A DNA stretch of 64,000 nt from Hemibagrus wyckioides (GCF_019097595.1 NC_080732.1:1760854-1824853); one strand, 5' to 3'. Shown: positions 47,940 to 61,900, counted from the first letter of the stretch. Notes: a model not told the origin generated them from the letters alone. Numbers and translations are program-made.

Positions 47940-49190
47940 ACAGATGTGAGGAATTTTTTTTTTTTTACTTATGGAATTTTATCATGATTCAGTTAAAAGT
48001 AGTTCCAGTCACATGACACTTTCCTGAAGGATGTTCCGTATCCATTCGCCATCAGAGCCACGTCACTCTAAGAACCTCAAACACTCTCCTCTGAAAAAAC
48101 TAGTTCCATCTCCAAAAAGAAGGAAACGCTCTACAAAAACTAACTTTTCTCACAGACACACCTGAGAGCGCATCACGACCACGTATCACTCCGCCACTGA
48201 CCGTGATGTTGCTTAGCAACCGACGTGTACTGCTAACAGACAACATTGCGTGGCGAAAGAACTGAGTATTAAAAGTAATTATTTATGAAACACTGGATGA
48301 TGTTCTTCTCAGAGGTAAATGTACGAAGTTCACGTGGTATCAGCGATAATCAGGAGTAAGAGCTGAGCGTTTTATTATTTTGATATTACAGTTTATATCC
48401 ACGTCTCATCACAGGTCTAGCCTACGCCGCCGGATTCTCACTGCTAGAGTTGTAGTAAAGCGAGCCAGCCAGCGAGTTAGCGAGCGGCTACGAGTCCTCG
48501 CCTGAGCGCTTCCTGCGGTGCTAATGAAAGCAATTAGATAAAGCTGTAGTGGAGGGAGAGCGAGTGTAATATTAACACCTAATAAAAGACTGATATAAAA
48601 TTTTATTACAGTGAAGTCTGGCTAAATTAAAACACCAGTCCCAGGGGTGTGTAACGAGACGAGGGTGGGCGCACGGCGACGCCTCTCCCTCCTCCCGCTC
48701 GTCTGCTGAGATTTACAAAATTAATATAAATGAAGATGGAAACACGCACAAAAAAAGGAGGTGTCGGTGTGGGAGAGAACACGATGTTAGCATGACTCCT
48801 CCCTGCTCAGGATTACGGACCGACCTCCCGAGCGTGTCTCTCCCGGGTTCGCGGCCGGATCGTGTGCTGGCGTCGCTAATTAAAAGAATCCGGAGGACGT
48901 CGCCGCTGTTAGGCGATGATTAAGGAGCGTGAGTTTGTGTGGCTAACGTATATTAAAAACACGTGGCGGGAGCGGCGGCGGTCTCGCTGCGCCGATTTGC
49001 GGCTAAGCTCACTCTAAAACTGCAGGCCGTCTTAATGATCGCCTCCAAAATATGGTTCTGGTACGCAGAGCGATCCGAATGTGGAGGTCTTGGGGGGAAA
49101 ATCGGGTTAAAAAAATGAGCGGATAAAAGAGTAGCCGGAAAAAAAAAACCTCTTTCATGAGATTTAATTGGTCAAATCGTCCAGATCGTT
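47940..49190. other. Unique intronic sequence, conserved-like 48380-49130
   Basis: Bases 48380-49130 are balanced to GC-rich with many TTAAT and CTAATTAAAAG-type cores and no repeat. This composition fits a conserved non-coding cluster. No coding exon was found. Confidence 0.35.
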
Positions 49191-49231
49191 TTATCTAAGC
49201 TGTGCTGCACTGTGATGCTTTTTTTCCTGGC

Positions 49232-49264
49232 TGTGTGTGTGTGTATGTGTGTGTGTGTGTGTGT

Positions 49265-49321
<57 letters not shown>

Positions 49322-49330
49322 TGTGTGTGT
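49232..49330. repeat. (GT)n microsatellite, ~100 bp
   Basis: About 50 GT units with four A interruptions. It is followed at 49494-49538 by a (CT)n tract of about 22 copies and a short TATC run. Confidence 0.95.
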
Positions 49331-49489
49331 AATGAGTGTGGCTGAGGAGCTGATAATGGCCTTGTCGGTGGTCGTTTCACTGGGACTTGGTGGGTTTTAC
49401 GATGCCCCTCGGCCTCTCTCTCTCTGTAATAGTGGACTGAAGGATGCAGGACACCAGCTGCCTAATAATGTATACATCCAGCTCGTATG

Positions 49490-49543
<54 letters not shown>

Positions 49544-49559
49544 ATCTATCTATCTTCCG

Positions 49560-50430
49560 CTACATCTCTCCCTCGCTCTCAGAATCCTGCTGTGCATTTC
49601 CAAAGGATTTTCAGATTCTCACAAGTGGCACCAATCAGAGCAAATGAAGATCAATAATGAGCCAATGGGCACGCTTTATTTGGCACATGAGGCGGATCAT
49701 TAAAAACGTGGCGCGCTAATTTGACGGCTGACGCGCACTCTTCACGGTAATGATGCCATCATGAAGATAAAGTGAGGAACAGAATCAGAGAGAGAGAGAG
49801 AGAGAGAGAGACACTCAGCCCTCCACTTCATTTCCCATGCTTAAAAATCCTTAAAAATCTAATCAATTAATATCCGAATCAAATTCCGCTCTCCGGTGCA
49901 ATGAGGCAACACAAACAAATGTACATCACAGCTAATGTTGATGATCTTATAGAAAATTAGACGTAATGAGCTCATCTACAGCAGCGCATCATATCAGAGA
50001 CGAGCGGCGAGCGAGGCAGGAATGAGGAAATAACATGTCGGCAATTTATCACTGAGCTTTCACAAACAACGGCAACGTCAGGAACCGACAGGAACCGTGC
50101 CCTTAGTACTAGTTCACTTTCCACTAACTTTACAGTAATGACATCATCACTATGAACACACACACACAAACACACACAAACACAAGACTTTTCATTTCAA
50201 ATGTAACAATATCAGGATCATCCTCGCTGATGATCCAATCACAGGTGTTTTGAACTCTCCAATATTGACAGATGCTGCCTAGAGGCCCCGCCCCTTCCAC
50301 GATTGTCAGGAAAAACGATGTGTAAAAGGATAATATGGAAAAATCTGGAAAAAATAATATCACACACGTCTAACCAACTATATTCATAAAAGGTTCCGCC
50401 CCCTTAGACAGGTACATGCGAAAAGTTTCT
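49560..50430. other. Unique intronic sequence
   Basis: (GA)n at 49787-49811 and (CA)n at 50156-50183. The remainder is unique; 49600-50060 may be conserved non-coding sequence. No exon seen. Confidence 0.35.
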
Positions 50431-50479
50431 CTCTTTAACTGCTATAATCAGCTCCATTCACATGGATCTGTGTAGGACA

Positions 50480-50755
50480 CTCCAGTTCCTCCAGTCCACA
50501 CTGTTCCAAATTCTCCACACTGTTCCAAATTCTCCACACTGTTCCATAACCTCCACACCATTCCATAACCGCCACACTCTTCCATATCCTCCACACTGTT
50601 CCACAACCTCCACAACGTTCCATAACCTCCACACAATTCCATAATCTCAACACCATTCCATAACCTCCACACCATTCCATAACTTCCACACAATTCCATA
50701 ATCTCAAACCATTCCATAACCTCCACAATGTTCCATACCCTCCACACCATGTCTT
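50480..50755. repeat. 19-bp minisatellite (TTCCATAACCTCCACACCA)
   Basis: About 14 imperfect copies of a 19-bp unit. Since 19 is not a multiple of three, the unit rotates through all frames. On the minus strand more than one frame stays open because none of the unit's phases contains a stop. These Trp/Gly-rich frames are artefacts. Confidence 0.9.
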
Positions 50756-50759
50756 CATG

Positions 50760-52840
50760 GAGCTGCTTTGTGCACAGGATCATCATCATGGATGTGAGAT
50801 CAGGTACTGAAACAAGTATCTCACTTATCCCTCAGCCCTGCCTTAGAGCAGTATTGGGTAACACAAAACACTTCTGGAGCTGGATGGGGAAAAATCAGGG
50901 AAACTTTTTGGGGGGAATTTTTTTTGTTAAGTAGGAAAAAGGTTCCAGAAAGCAGCAGAGAGTGATGTGTCTTCATGTGTGTGTGTGTGTGTGTGTGTGT
51001 GATGCTCAGTGAAGCCTGGTTGTGTATTGATCCTGTAGAGGATCAGTATCTTTTCCCCACTGTGGCCACTGAATGGGACAAAAGTTCAATACGGAAAAAT
51101 CGGCGGCTCATCCAGAGCTCACAAAAGCAATTTGTTATATGGATTTACTCTTACCGCCTTCGACGCCTGCTGCTGTTTTTAGTATTTAAAACCTTTGATC
51201 GGCCGCGCCGAGGTGCTTTATCTTTTTTTCAAGGATTCCTTACCGCGATTCATTTGCAACATGGGCGGCAATTTTGCCTAAAATAAGCCTGGTTATGGAT
51301 CAAGTCTGGAATAAACGAGGAGTAAATGGATGGCGCGAGTTCGATCCGGCCGCTTACCGGAGGTTCCCGAGCTGCTCCGAGCCGAGCCGGAATATTAAAG
51401 TGCTTCATCTAGTCCACATCTGACAACTGCCCCATGAAGTTAAGTACAAAGTCCAGACTAAAGAGAAGGAATTTTCCTTATTTTTGTCTTCTTTTAACCC
51501 ACAAATGAAAGGCCTTGGGCTTCTGCAAACTGGAGCAGGTGTCAGTGTGAGGTGAAGGTGTGAGGGAGTTGATTAGCCCTCCGTCTCGCTCTTTATTTCT
51601 GAGGTGACGGACGACGCGGCCGATCAGAGCGCCGGGTGGTCGATATGACACCTGCCGTAATTAGCCCGAGCTCGTCAGAGAGCAAACGACACATGAAAAT
51701 GATCCCGATGTCGGGCGTCGGTCGCGCTTAAGCTCCCTCCTGCTCCTCGGCTTTACCTCTGTGAAGCACGCGGCATGTTTAACCGCCTTACGGAGCGAAG
51801 AACGACCTGAATTATTCACCGCGCGGAGAAGAAGATGAAGAGGAAGTTGAGAGGAATTTAAATGATTTCAAAGAAACTCCTCAGAACCCGGATTAATTGA
51901 GTCTCTGGGCTTTTGTGAAATTCCTACCTGACGACCGTTATCCAATCTGATTCCCACGTACAAGACGTTCTGAAATATTACAAGTCCAAATCCTGGTGTA
52001 TTAGAACAAGGTGCCACCACACGACGTCCCCCGTGCTAACAGACATCGCTAACAGGAAAAATCCTAGCTGAGAGAGAAACCAGAATTTTATGGTGAAAAT
52101 CCTGAGTGTGTGTCATACATGATAAAAGATGTAGGGTTTGATCTGCAGAGGTGTTTGGATCCAGCGTGTAATCCATAGATTTCTGACTTTTGGGGCCGCA
52201 GGAAGATTCTTTACCCTCCGTCACGTAGAACACACTTTTAGTTTTACGCGCGTGAAAAAATATAAGCTAACTGTGGAAAAAGCTATCAAACTGAGCGGAA
52301 AAAGCAAACGATCCGTCAGTTTTAGTACTCTCTGTGCTTACAGATAAACACACCTCACCTGTTTATTTTATATTAGCTTAAAAAAAACAAGGTTTTTATG
52401 ATCTCACAGGTCAAAGGTCAGCTAGATAAAGTGGACACGAAGCGAACCTTACCGGTGTCCTTGTACCTTTCCTAAGATTGTTATTAGCATTCTATCTGAA
52501 TTAACTTACAAAGCAGAACATTTCTAACGTCTCCTGTGGTCAGAAATGAATCGAATTCTATAGCTCAATCATAAATATTGGCACCCCATGATGGTTTTTC
52601 TGGTCTCTGTGCTTCATGCTGAGGGAAGAGTGTGAATGAATAAATAAATAAATAAACAAACAAACAAACAAGATCTGGTCCCAGGCCCTACATCCCACAC
52701 ATTCTGTGTGTGTGTGTGTGTGTGTTCTGAGAATGCTAGGCTTCAGACAAGGCTGACCTTTGTGAAAAGTGTGAGAGCTGATTTTTCTGGCCTTTATGCC
52801 CGTTCATAGTGTGACACGTGTTGTGAGAGGCTAGAGGCTA
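50760..52840. other. Unique intronic sequence, conserved-like 51020-51900
   Basis: Bases 51020-51900 are repeat-free and contain blocks such as CATGGGCGGCAATTTTGCCT and AACCCACAAATGAAAGGCCT; they resemble conserved non-coding elements. (GT)n tracts lie at 50976-51001 and 52706-52724. No coding exon seen. Confidence 0.35.
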
Positions 52841-52936
52841 TACGAAAGCAAGTGTGTGTGTGTGATTGTGTGTGATTGCATGTGATTGTGTGTGTGTATA
52901 TATATATGTGAGAGAGAGAGAGAGAGAGAGAGTTAC

Positions 52937-53066
52937 CTGCTCTCTGGCCTGGTCTCTTTCTCCTGCCGCCTCACAGACGAGTCTCCGCTGCACCTCTGCC
53001 TCTACAGCTTTCTTCACAGATCTGAGAAAAACCTGGACCTCGGCTCGAAGCTCCTCTACAGTCCAC
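52937..53066 (-). CDS. Exon B of coiled-coil gene (130 bp)
   Basis: The acceptor follows a T-rich tract ending TGTAACAG; the donor is CAG before GTAACT. One base completes the Gln codon of exon A, followed by 43 residues (42-84) starting WTVEELRAEVQVFLRSVKKA. Leu, Val and Phe recur at three- and four-residue intervals among Glu, Arg and Lys, the signature of an amphipathic coiled coil. The exon ends in phase 0. The intron after it begins with a (CT)n run and then a CA-rich stretch within a few bases of the donor, so the 5' splice site sits beside an unstable microsatellite. The reading frame is also open on the plus strand here, which is taken as a shadow. Confidence 0.85.
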
Positions 53067-53089
53067 CTGTTACACACAAATAAAACTTT

Positions 53090-53990
53090 TACACTCTGTA
53101 AACACTTCTAAACATCCTGTTTAAAAAACAGATCAGATTTACTACACATGCTGATGTACACCTTTTGAATGCAGGAAAAAAAATACTCACTTTTACAAGG
53201 AATAACAGAGTTCTGAGCGTTATATAAATAAAATGTTATGAATCAAGAATAAACGACAGAAAGATAATTAATTATGGAAATAAAAATAATTATATATTTT
53301 AAAAAAATTTCAAATAATGATGAGAGTAAACCAAACATTATCCAATTGTGTTATATTATATTTTAAAACTTTTTACTAATTAAAAAATATAGATATATAA
53401 AATCAACATAAAAAATAAGCATTTATTATAAGATTCAGATTATCAGATTCATTGACGAAGTAAAAGTTAGTACCAAATACTAATTTTTATTATAATATCA
53501 ATTATAATATAATATAAAAATATTATTTTTGATTATAATCTTAATTGTAATATAATATAAATATATTAATTTCATTATAATATTAATTATAGCATAATGT
53601 AAATATACTAATTTTATTATAATATTATTTATAACAATATGAATATATTAATATTTATAATATTAACTAGAATGTAATATAAATAATATAGTAATATAGT
53701 AATATTAATTATAATATAAACATATACATTTTTATTAAAATATTAACACACTGGATCTAATCTCCACTAAAATTGCAGGTGGTGATTAGTTAATTAAAGA
53801 TTTTTTAAATAAACCATGATTATGATCAAAAATCACGACTGTTCAGCTGTAGTGAAAATAAATTCACCTTTCATCCTGTTTTAGTTTCAGTTCACCAGAT
53901 ATGAATGTATATCTGTATATTTATATACGATCTCCAGTGAAGCACATGAACGTTAAACATAATAATTTATAAAACATAATGAGGTGTAAT
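53090..53990. other. AT-rich intronic sequence with ATTATAATATTAATTATA repeats
   Basis: Between about 53480 and 53745 an irregular ~50-60-bp pattern of ATTATAATATTAATTATAAT repeats roughly five times. The rest is A/T-rich without recognisable features. Confidence 0.6.
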
Positions 53991-53999
53991 CTGGTCAAA

Positions 54000-54560
54000 T
54001 CACAGCTATTCACACGGCCGGTCCCGGCCCTCGCACTGCGACTTGAGCACAGGAAATGAATCGAATCAAGCGCATTAAATCGAGAAAGCGAGCACGAAGC
54101 GGCTGCTTTTCAGAATTAAAACTCTCCTTTTTATATATAAATATCTCAGAGGTCATTTAAATCTCCAGGCGTGAGGGACAATGGGCCCGGCGGCAGCAGG
54201 AAGCCTCGTTCCCAGGCCGGGAAGTGCGGCAGTAAAGAGGCAATCGATGAAGTGTCTATTTCTGCTCCGCCACAATGGGAACCGACTGCCGTGGCAAAAG
54301 GATCAATACGACAAATTATTACAATTTCCACAACCTCTACTGGACGTTCCGTGGGGTGCGAACACGCGCTCCTCTGCCTCTCGCCTGCATTAGTGCAGTC
54401 AAATACCCGCACGCCTGAAGAGAGTTAAATACACACCACGCAATTCTGCCTATTCAACCACGATCGGGACGTTTATAGTGCAGGGGAAAGGTTACGTGGT
54501 AGTGTCCAGGTGATTGTAGGCGAGGAAATGGATCTAATTTTGGCGTTTGGGAGCTAACTT
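54000..54560. other. Strong conserved-element-like block in intron A-B
   Basis: Unique, balanced sequence sharply different from the AT-rich DNA before it. Open frames of 70-88 codons exist on both strands at once (54146-54428), which is more typical of a conserved non-coding block or GC-rich DNA than of an exon, and none has good splice borders in phase with exons A and B. Confidence 0.4.
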
Positions 54561-54879
54561 TGGTCAGCTTTTGTGAAAGCCATGGTGAGGGTCATTAACG
54601 CCCAACTTTTTTTTCAGCATCATGAACGAATCGGAAGCGGATTTCATCTTTGGCTGTTTATTTGTAGTTTCCTCAGTTCATTAGCTGTGTTGTGGAACAT
54701 CCAGGACATGAGTTCCTGTGCTAACGTATGTTACAGCAGCTATAAACACTCCTTCCCTCAGCAGATCAAACACCCCCTCACCCCCATCCATCTCTTGCTA
54801 AGAACCCCGGCTTTTCTTTTTTAAACCTAAACTCGTCTATCCTGAACTCTACCCTAACGCTCCTTGCCTGATACAGATC

Positions 54880-55160
54880 ACTGACACTGGAGACTCCTTC
54901 CTTGAATGAAAAAAAAATCAAAGACTGCACTTTTCTTTAATAATCAACTATTTATTTTGCAAAATCTGATAATGATTAGTTATGAAGTTTCTTCTGTATA
55001 ACTCTCTGTGAATGAGCTGTTGCTATAGAAACGATCCTCTTAATTGAGCACATTAATATAAACCCTCAGTTAACGAGTTTGTTAAAATAAACCTGTCGTT
55101 AACGTTACAGCCTCGAGCTGTTATACAAAAATCATTCACCTCTGTTGACCGATCAGATCC
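54880..55160. mobile_element. MITE-like dispersed repeat copy (reverse orientation)
   Basis: It contains CTGACACTGGAGACTCCTTC, AACTCTCTGTGAATGAGCTG, TTGCTATAGAAACG and GACCGATCAGATCC, the reverse complements of landmarks in the copy at 20930-21250. No coding capacity. Confidence 0.55.
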
Positions 55161-55189
55161 GAGAATTCAGCCACGTAATGAGTTTTTAA

Positions 55190-55196
55190 AATGAGG

Positions 55197-55231
<35 letters not shown>

Positions 55232-55915
55232 CTAACATACTTCAAGTTAGTTTCATTAGCAACAGAACACTGTGGATTTTACTATTATTAGTTAATAATT
55301 TTATGATCGGTCAGTCGCTGAATCTTCATAGGAACGATTCCAAGCTTCACGTGAATGACCGTATGCATTTTTATGCCGTGTTTAAATTTTTGCTGCGTTT
55401 CGCTAATCCGATCCGATCGCGCGACACGAGGCCACAGGCTGAAACAGAAAGCTGTAATTGCAGAAAGGCGGTTTACATGAGATGACAGAAAGTAGAAACG
55501 ATGGGGTTTTCCCAGACACAGCTGAAAGACATCTGGACTAATAATGGACATTTGTGCTCGGTGGGAGAACCCGGAACCCCGTGGAGCCACCTGTGGGTGC
55601 GCCGTGTTAACAACTTCCAAAAAAGAGAAAGAACCTGAATGAAATTTCAAATAAAACTGATTAAGTCAGCCAGCAGGCAAAGATCAAACTAAATACTCCA
55701 AAGGGCAAAGCGCTAGTTACATGAGCACATGCTGGTTTGGAGCTGACGCACACGGTACACAGATTACACACAGATGCTGTTTAAACACACGAGGAAACAC
55801 GCGGGAAGACATGCGACGACAAAATACACTCCTCCTGACGAACTGCGGTACGGCGCCGACCGCACCACATTCCCACCAATTACAGGTGGTCCTGGTGTCA
55901 GGGGATTCGCTCATT
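55190..55915. other. Unique intronic sequence before the 45-bp array
   Basis: (CA)n at 55198-55227, then unique sequence. No exon seen. The tandem array starts abruptly at about 55916. Confidence 0.4.
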
Positions 55916-58900
55916 GACTGTAGTCAGTGGTGTTACAGTGTTACTGTATCTTACTGTAGTTATCTGAGTCAGTGGTGTTACAGTGTTACTGTATCTTACT
56001 GTAGTTATCTGAGTCAGTGGTGTTACAGTGTTACTGTATCTTACTGTAGTTATCTGAGTCAGTGGTGTTACAGTGTTACTGTATCTTACTGTAGTTATCT
56101 GAGTCAGTGGTGTTAGTGTTACTGTATCTGTGTGAGTCAGTGGTGTTACAGTGTTACTGTATCTTACTGTATTTATCTGAGTCAGTGGTGTTACAGTGTT
56201 ACTGTATCTTGCTGTAGTTATCTGAGTCAGTGGTGTTTGTGTTACTGTATCTTACTGTAGTTATCTGAGTCAGTGGTGTTACAGTGTTACTGTATCTTAC
56301 TGTAGTTATCTGAGTCAGTGGTGTTACAGTGTTACTGTATCTTACTGTAGTTATCTGAGTCAGTGGTGTTACAGTGTTACTGTATCTTACTGTAGTTATC
56401 TGAGTCAGTGGTGTTAGTGTTACTGTATCTTACTGTAGTTATCTGAGTCAGTGGTGTTACAGTGTTACTGTATCTTACTGTAGTTATCTGAGTCAGTGGT
56501 GTTACAGTGTTACTGTATCTTACTGTAGTTATCTGAGTCAGTGGTGTTACAGTGTTACTGTATCTTACTGTAGTTATCTGAGTCAGTGGTGTTACAGTGT
56601 TACTGTATCTTACTGTAGTTATCTGAGTCAGTGGTGTTACAGTGTTACTGTATCTTACTGTAGTTATCTGAGTCAGTGGTGTTAGTGTTACTGTATCTTA
56701 CTGTAGTTATCTGAGTCAGTGGTGTTACAGTGTTACTGTATCTTACTGTAGTTATCTGAGTCAGTGGTGTTAGTGTTACTGTATCTTACTGTAGTTATCT
56801 GAGTCAGTGGTATTAGTGTTACTGTATCTTACTGTAGTTATCTGAGTCAGTGGTGTTACAGTGTTACTGTATCTTACTGTAGTTATCTGAGTCAGTGGTG
56901 TTAGTGTTACTGTATCTTACTGTAGTTATCTGAGTCAGTGGTGTTACAGTGTTACTGTATCTTACTGTAGTTATCTGAGTCAGTGGTGTTACAGTGTTAC
57001 TGTATCTTACTGTAGTTATCTGAGTCAGTGGTGTTAGTGTTACTGTATCTTACTGTAGTTATCTGAGTCAGTGGTGTTACAGTGTTACTGTATCTTACTG
57101 TAGTTATCTGAGTCAGTGGTGTTAGTGTTACTGTATCTTACTGTAGTTATCTGAGTCAGTGGTGTTAGTGTTACTGTATCTGTGTGAGTCAGTGGTGTTA
57201 CAGTGTTACTGTATCTTACTGTAGTTATCTGAGTCAGTGGTGTTACAGTGTTACTGTATCTTACTGTAGTTATCTGAGTCAGTGGTGTTACAGTGTTACT
57301 GTATCTTACTGTAGTTATTTGAGTCAGTGGTGTTACAGTGTTACTGTATCTTACTGTAGTTATCTGAGTCAGTGGTGTTACAGTGTTACTGTATCTTACT
57401 GTAGTTATCTGAGTCAGTGGTGTTACAGTGTTACTGTATCTTACTGTAGTTATCTGAGTCAGTGGTATTACAGTGTTACTGTATCTGTGTGAGTCAGTGG
57501 TGTTACAGTGTTACTGTATCTTACTGTAGTTATCTGAGTCAGTGGTGTTACAGTGTTACTGTATCTTACTGTAGTTATCTGAGTCAGTGGTATTACAGTG
57601 TTACTGTATCTTACTGTAGTTATCTGAGTCAGTGGTGTTACAGTGTTACTGTATCTTACTGTAGTTATCTGAGTCAGTGGTGTTAGTGTTACTGTATCTT
57701 ACTGTAGTTATCTGAGTCAGTGTTATTACAGTGTTACTGTATCTTACTGTAGTTATCTGAGTCAGTGGTGTTACAGTGTTACTGTATCTTACTGTAGTTA
57801 TCTGAGTCAGTGGTGTTAGTGTTACTGTATCTTACTGTAGTTATCTGAGTCAGTGGTGTTACAGTGTTACTGTATCTTACTGTAGTTATCTGAGTCAGTG
57901 GTGTTAGTGTTACTGTATCTTACTGTAGTTATCTGAGTCAGTGGTATTACAGTGTTACTGTATCTTACTGTAGTTATCTGAGTCAGTGGTGTTACAGTGT
58001 TACTGTATCTTACTGTAGTTATCTGAGTCAGTGGTGTTAGTGTTACTGTATCTTACTGTAGTTATCTGAGTCAGTGGTGTTACAGTGTTACTGTATCTTA
58101 CTGTAGTTATCTGAGTCAGTGGTGTTACAGTGTTACTGTATCTTACTGTAGTTATCTGAGTCAGTGGTGTTAGTGTTACTGTATCTTACTGTAGTTATCT
58201 GAGTCAGTGGTGTTACAGTGTTACTGTATCTTACTGTAGTTATCTGAGTCAGTGGTGTTAGTGTTACTGTATCTTACTGTAGTTATCTGAGTCAGTGGTG
58301 TTAGTGTTACTGTATCTGTGTGAGTCAGTGGTGTTACAGTGTTACTGTATCTTACTGTAGTTATCTGAGTCAGTGGTGTTACAGTGTTACTGTATCTTAC
58401 TGTAGTTATCTGAGTCAGTGGTGTTACAGTGTTACTGTATCTTACTGTAGTTATTTGAGTCAGTGGTGTTACAGTGTTACTGTATCTTACTGTAGTTATC
58501 TGAGTCAGTGGTGTTACAGTGTTACTGTATCTTACTGTAGTTATCTGAGTCAGTGGTGTTACAGTGTTACTGTATCTTACTGTAGTTATCTGAGTCAGTG
58601 GTATTACAGTGTTACTGTATCTTACTGTAGTTCTGTGAGTCAGTGGTGTTACAGTGTTACTGTATCTTACTGTAGTTATCTGAGTCAGTGGTGTTACAGT
58701 GTTACTGTATCTTACTGTAGTTATCTGAGTCAGTGGTATTACAGTGTTACTGTATCTTACTGTAGTTATCTGAGTCAGTGGTATTACAGTGTTACTGTAT
58801 CTTACTGTAGTTCTGTGAGTCAGTGGTGTTAGTGTTACTGTATCTTACTGTAGTTATCTGAGTCAGTGGTATTACAGTGTTACTGTATCTTACTGTAGTT

Positions 58901-61900
58901 CTGTGAGTCAGTGGTGTTACAGTGTTACTGTATCTTACTGTAGTTATCTGAGTCAGTGGTGTTAGTGTTACTGTATCTTACCGTAGTTATCTGAGTCAGT
59001 GGTGTTACAGTATCTTACCGTAGTTATCTGAGTCAGTGGTGTTACAGTGTTACTGTATCTTACTGTAGTTCTGTGAGTCAGTGGTGTTACAGTGTTACTG
59101 TATCTTACTGTATTTATCTGAGTCAGTGGTGTTACAGTGTTACTGTATCTTACTGTATTTATCTGAGTCAGTGGTATTACAGTGTTACTGTATCTTACTG
59201 TAGTTATCTGAGTCAGTGGTATTAGTGTTACTGTATCTTACTGTAGTTATCTGAGTCAGTGGTGTTACAGTGTTACTGTATCTTACTGTATTTATCTGAG
59301 TCAGTGGTGTTAGTGTTACTGTATCTTACTGTAGTTATCTGAGTCAGTGGTGTTACAGTGTTACTGTATCTTACTGTAGTTATCTGAGTCAGTGGTATTA
59401 GTGTTACTGTATCTTACTGTAGTTATCTGAGTCAGTGGTGTTACAGTGTTACTGTATCTTACTGTAGTTATCTGAGTCAGTGGTGTTACAGTGTTACTGT
59501 ATCTTACTGTAGTTATCTGAGTCAGTGGTGTTACAGTGTTACTGTATCTTACTGTAGTTATCTGAGTCAGTGGTGTTACAGTGTTACTGTATCTTACTGT
59601 AGTTATCTGAGTCAGTGGTATTACAGTGTTACTGTATCTGTGTGAGTCAGTGGTGTTACAGTGTTACTGTATCTTACTGTAGTTCTGTGAGTCAGTGTTA
59701 TTACAGTGTTACTGTATCTTACTGTAGTTATCTGAGTCAGTGGTATTACAGTGTTACTGTATCTTACTGTAGTTATCTGAGTCAGTGGTGTTACAGTGTT
59801 ACTGTATCTTACTATAGTTATCTGAGTCAGTGGTGTTAGTGTTACTGTATCTTACTGTAGTTATCTGAGTCAGTGGTATTACAGTGTTACTGTATCTTAC
59901 TGTAGTTATCTGAGTCAGTGGTGTTACAGTGTTACTGTATCTTACTATAGTTATCTGAGTCAGTGGTGTTAGTGTTACTGTATCTTACTGTAGTTATCTG
60001 AGTCAGTGGTATTACAGTGTTACTGTATCTTACTGTAGTTATCTGAGTCAGTGGTATTACAGTGTTACTGTATCTTACTGTAGTTATCTGAGTCAGTGGT
60101 GTTACAGTGTTACTGTATCTTACTGTAGTTATCTGAGTCAGTGGTGTTACAGTGTTACTGTATCTTACTGTAGTTATCTGAGTCAGTGGTGTTACAGTGT
60201 TACTGTATCTTACTGTAGTTATCTGAGTCAGTGGTGTTACAGTGTTACTGTATCTTACTGTAGTTATCTGAGTCAGTGGTGTTATAGTGTTACTGTATCT
60301 GTGTGAGTCAGTGGTGTTAGTGTTACTGTATCTTACTGTATTTATCTGAGTCAGTGGTGTTAGTGTTACTGTATCTTACTGTATTTATCTGAGTCAGTGG
60401 TGTTAGTGTTACTGTATCTTACTGTAGTTATCTGAGTCAGTGGTGTTACAGTGTTACTGTATCTTACTGTAGTTATCTGAGTCAGTGTTATTACAGTGTT
60501 ACTGTATCTTACTGTAGTTATCTGAGTCAGTGGTGTAACAGTGTTACTGTATCTTACTGTAGTTGTGAGTCAGTGTTATTACAGTGTTACTGTATCTTAC
60601 TGTAGTTCTGTGAGTCAGTGGTGTTACAGTGTTACTGTATCTTACTGTAGTTATCTGAGTCAGTGTTATTACAGTGTTACTGTATCTTACTGTAGTTATC
60701 TGAGTCAGTGTTATTACAGTGTTACTGTATCTTACTGTAGTTATCTGAGTCAGTGGTGTTACAGTGTTACTGTATCTTACTGTAGTTATCTGAGTCAGTG
60801 GTGTTACAGTGTTACTGTATCTTACTGTAGTTATCTGAGTCAGTGGTATTACAGTGTTACTGTATCTTACTGTAGTTATCTGAGTCAGTGGTGTTACAGT
60901 GTTACTGTATCTTACTGTAGTTATCTGAGTCAGTGGTATTACAGTGTTACTGTATCTTACTGTAGTTATCTGAGTCAGTGGTGTTACAGTGTTACTGTAT
61001 CTTACTATAGTTATCTGAGTCAGTGGTGTTAGTGTTACTGTATCTTACTGTAGTTATCTGAGTCAGTGGTATTACAGTGTTACTGTATCTTACTGTAGTT
61101 ATCTGAGTCAGTGGTGTTACAGTGTTACTGTATCTTACTGTAGTTATCTGAGTCAGTGGTGTTACAGTGTTACTGTATCTTACTATAGTTATCTGAGTCA
61201 GTGGTGTTAGTGTTACTGTATCTTACTGTAGTTATCTGAGTCAGTGGTATTACAGTGTTACTGTATCTTACTGTAGTTATCTGAGTCAGTGGTGTTAGTG
61301 TTACTGTATCTTACTGTAGTTATCTGAGTCAGTGGTGTTAGTGTTACTGTATCTGTGTGAGTCAGTGGTGTTAGTGTTACTGTATCTTACTGTAGTTATC
61401 TGAGTCAGTGGTGTTACAGTGTTACTGTATCTTACTGTAGTTATCTGAGTCAGTGGTGTTAGTGTTACTGTATCTTACTGTAGTTATCTGAGTCAGTGGT
61501 GTTAGTGTTACTGTATCTTACTGTAGTTATCTGAGTCAGTGGTGTTACAGTGTTACTGTATCTTACTGTAGTTATCTGAGTCAGTGGTGTTAGTGTTACT
61601 GTATCTTACTGTAGTTATCTGAGTCAGTGGTGTTAGTGTTACTGTATCTTACTGTAGTTATCTGAGTCAGTGGTGTTAGTGTTACTGTATCTGTGTGAGT
61701 CAGTGGTGTTACAGTATCTTACTGTAGTTATCTGAGTCAGTGGTGTTACAGTGTTACTGTATCTTACTGTAGTTATCTGAGTCAGTGGTGTTACAGTGTT
61801 ACTGTATCTTACTGTAGTTATTTGAGTCAGTGGTATTACAGTGTTACTGTATCTTACTGTAGTTATCTGAGTCAGTGTTATTACAGTGTTACTGTATCTT

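Noticed and set aside
54146..54428. Overlapping frames of 70-88 codons on both strands as a possible exon
   Set aside because: No acceptor or donor in phase with exons A and B, and no coding family recognised. The A-to-B junction already fits without it. Better read as non-coding conserved-like sequence.
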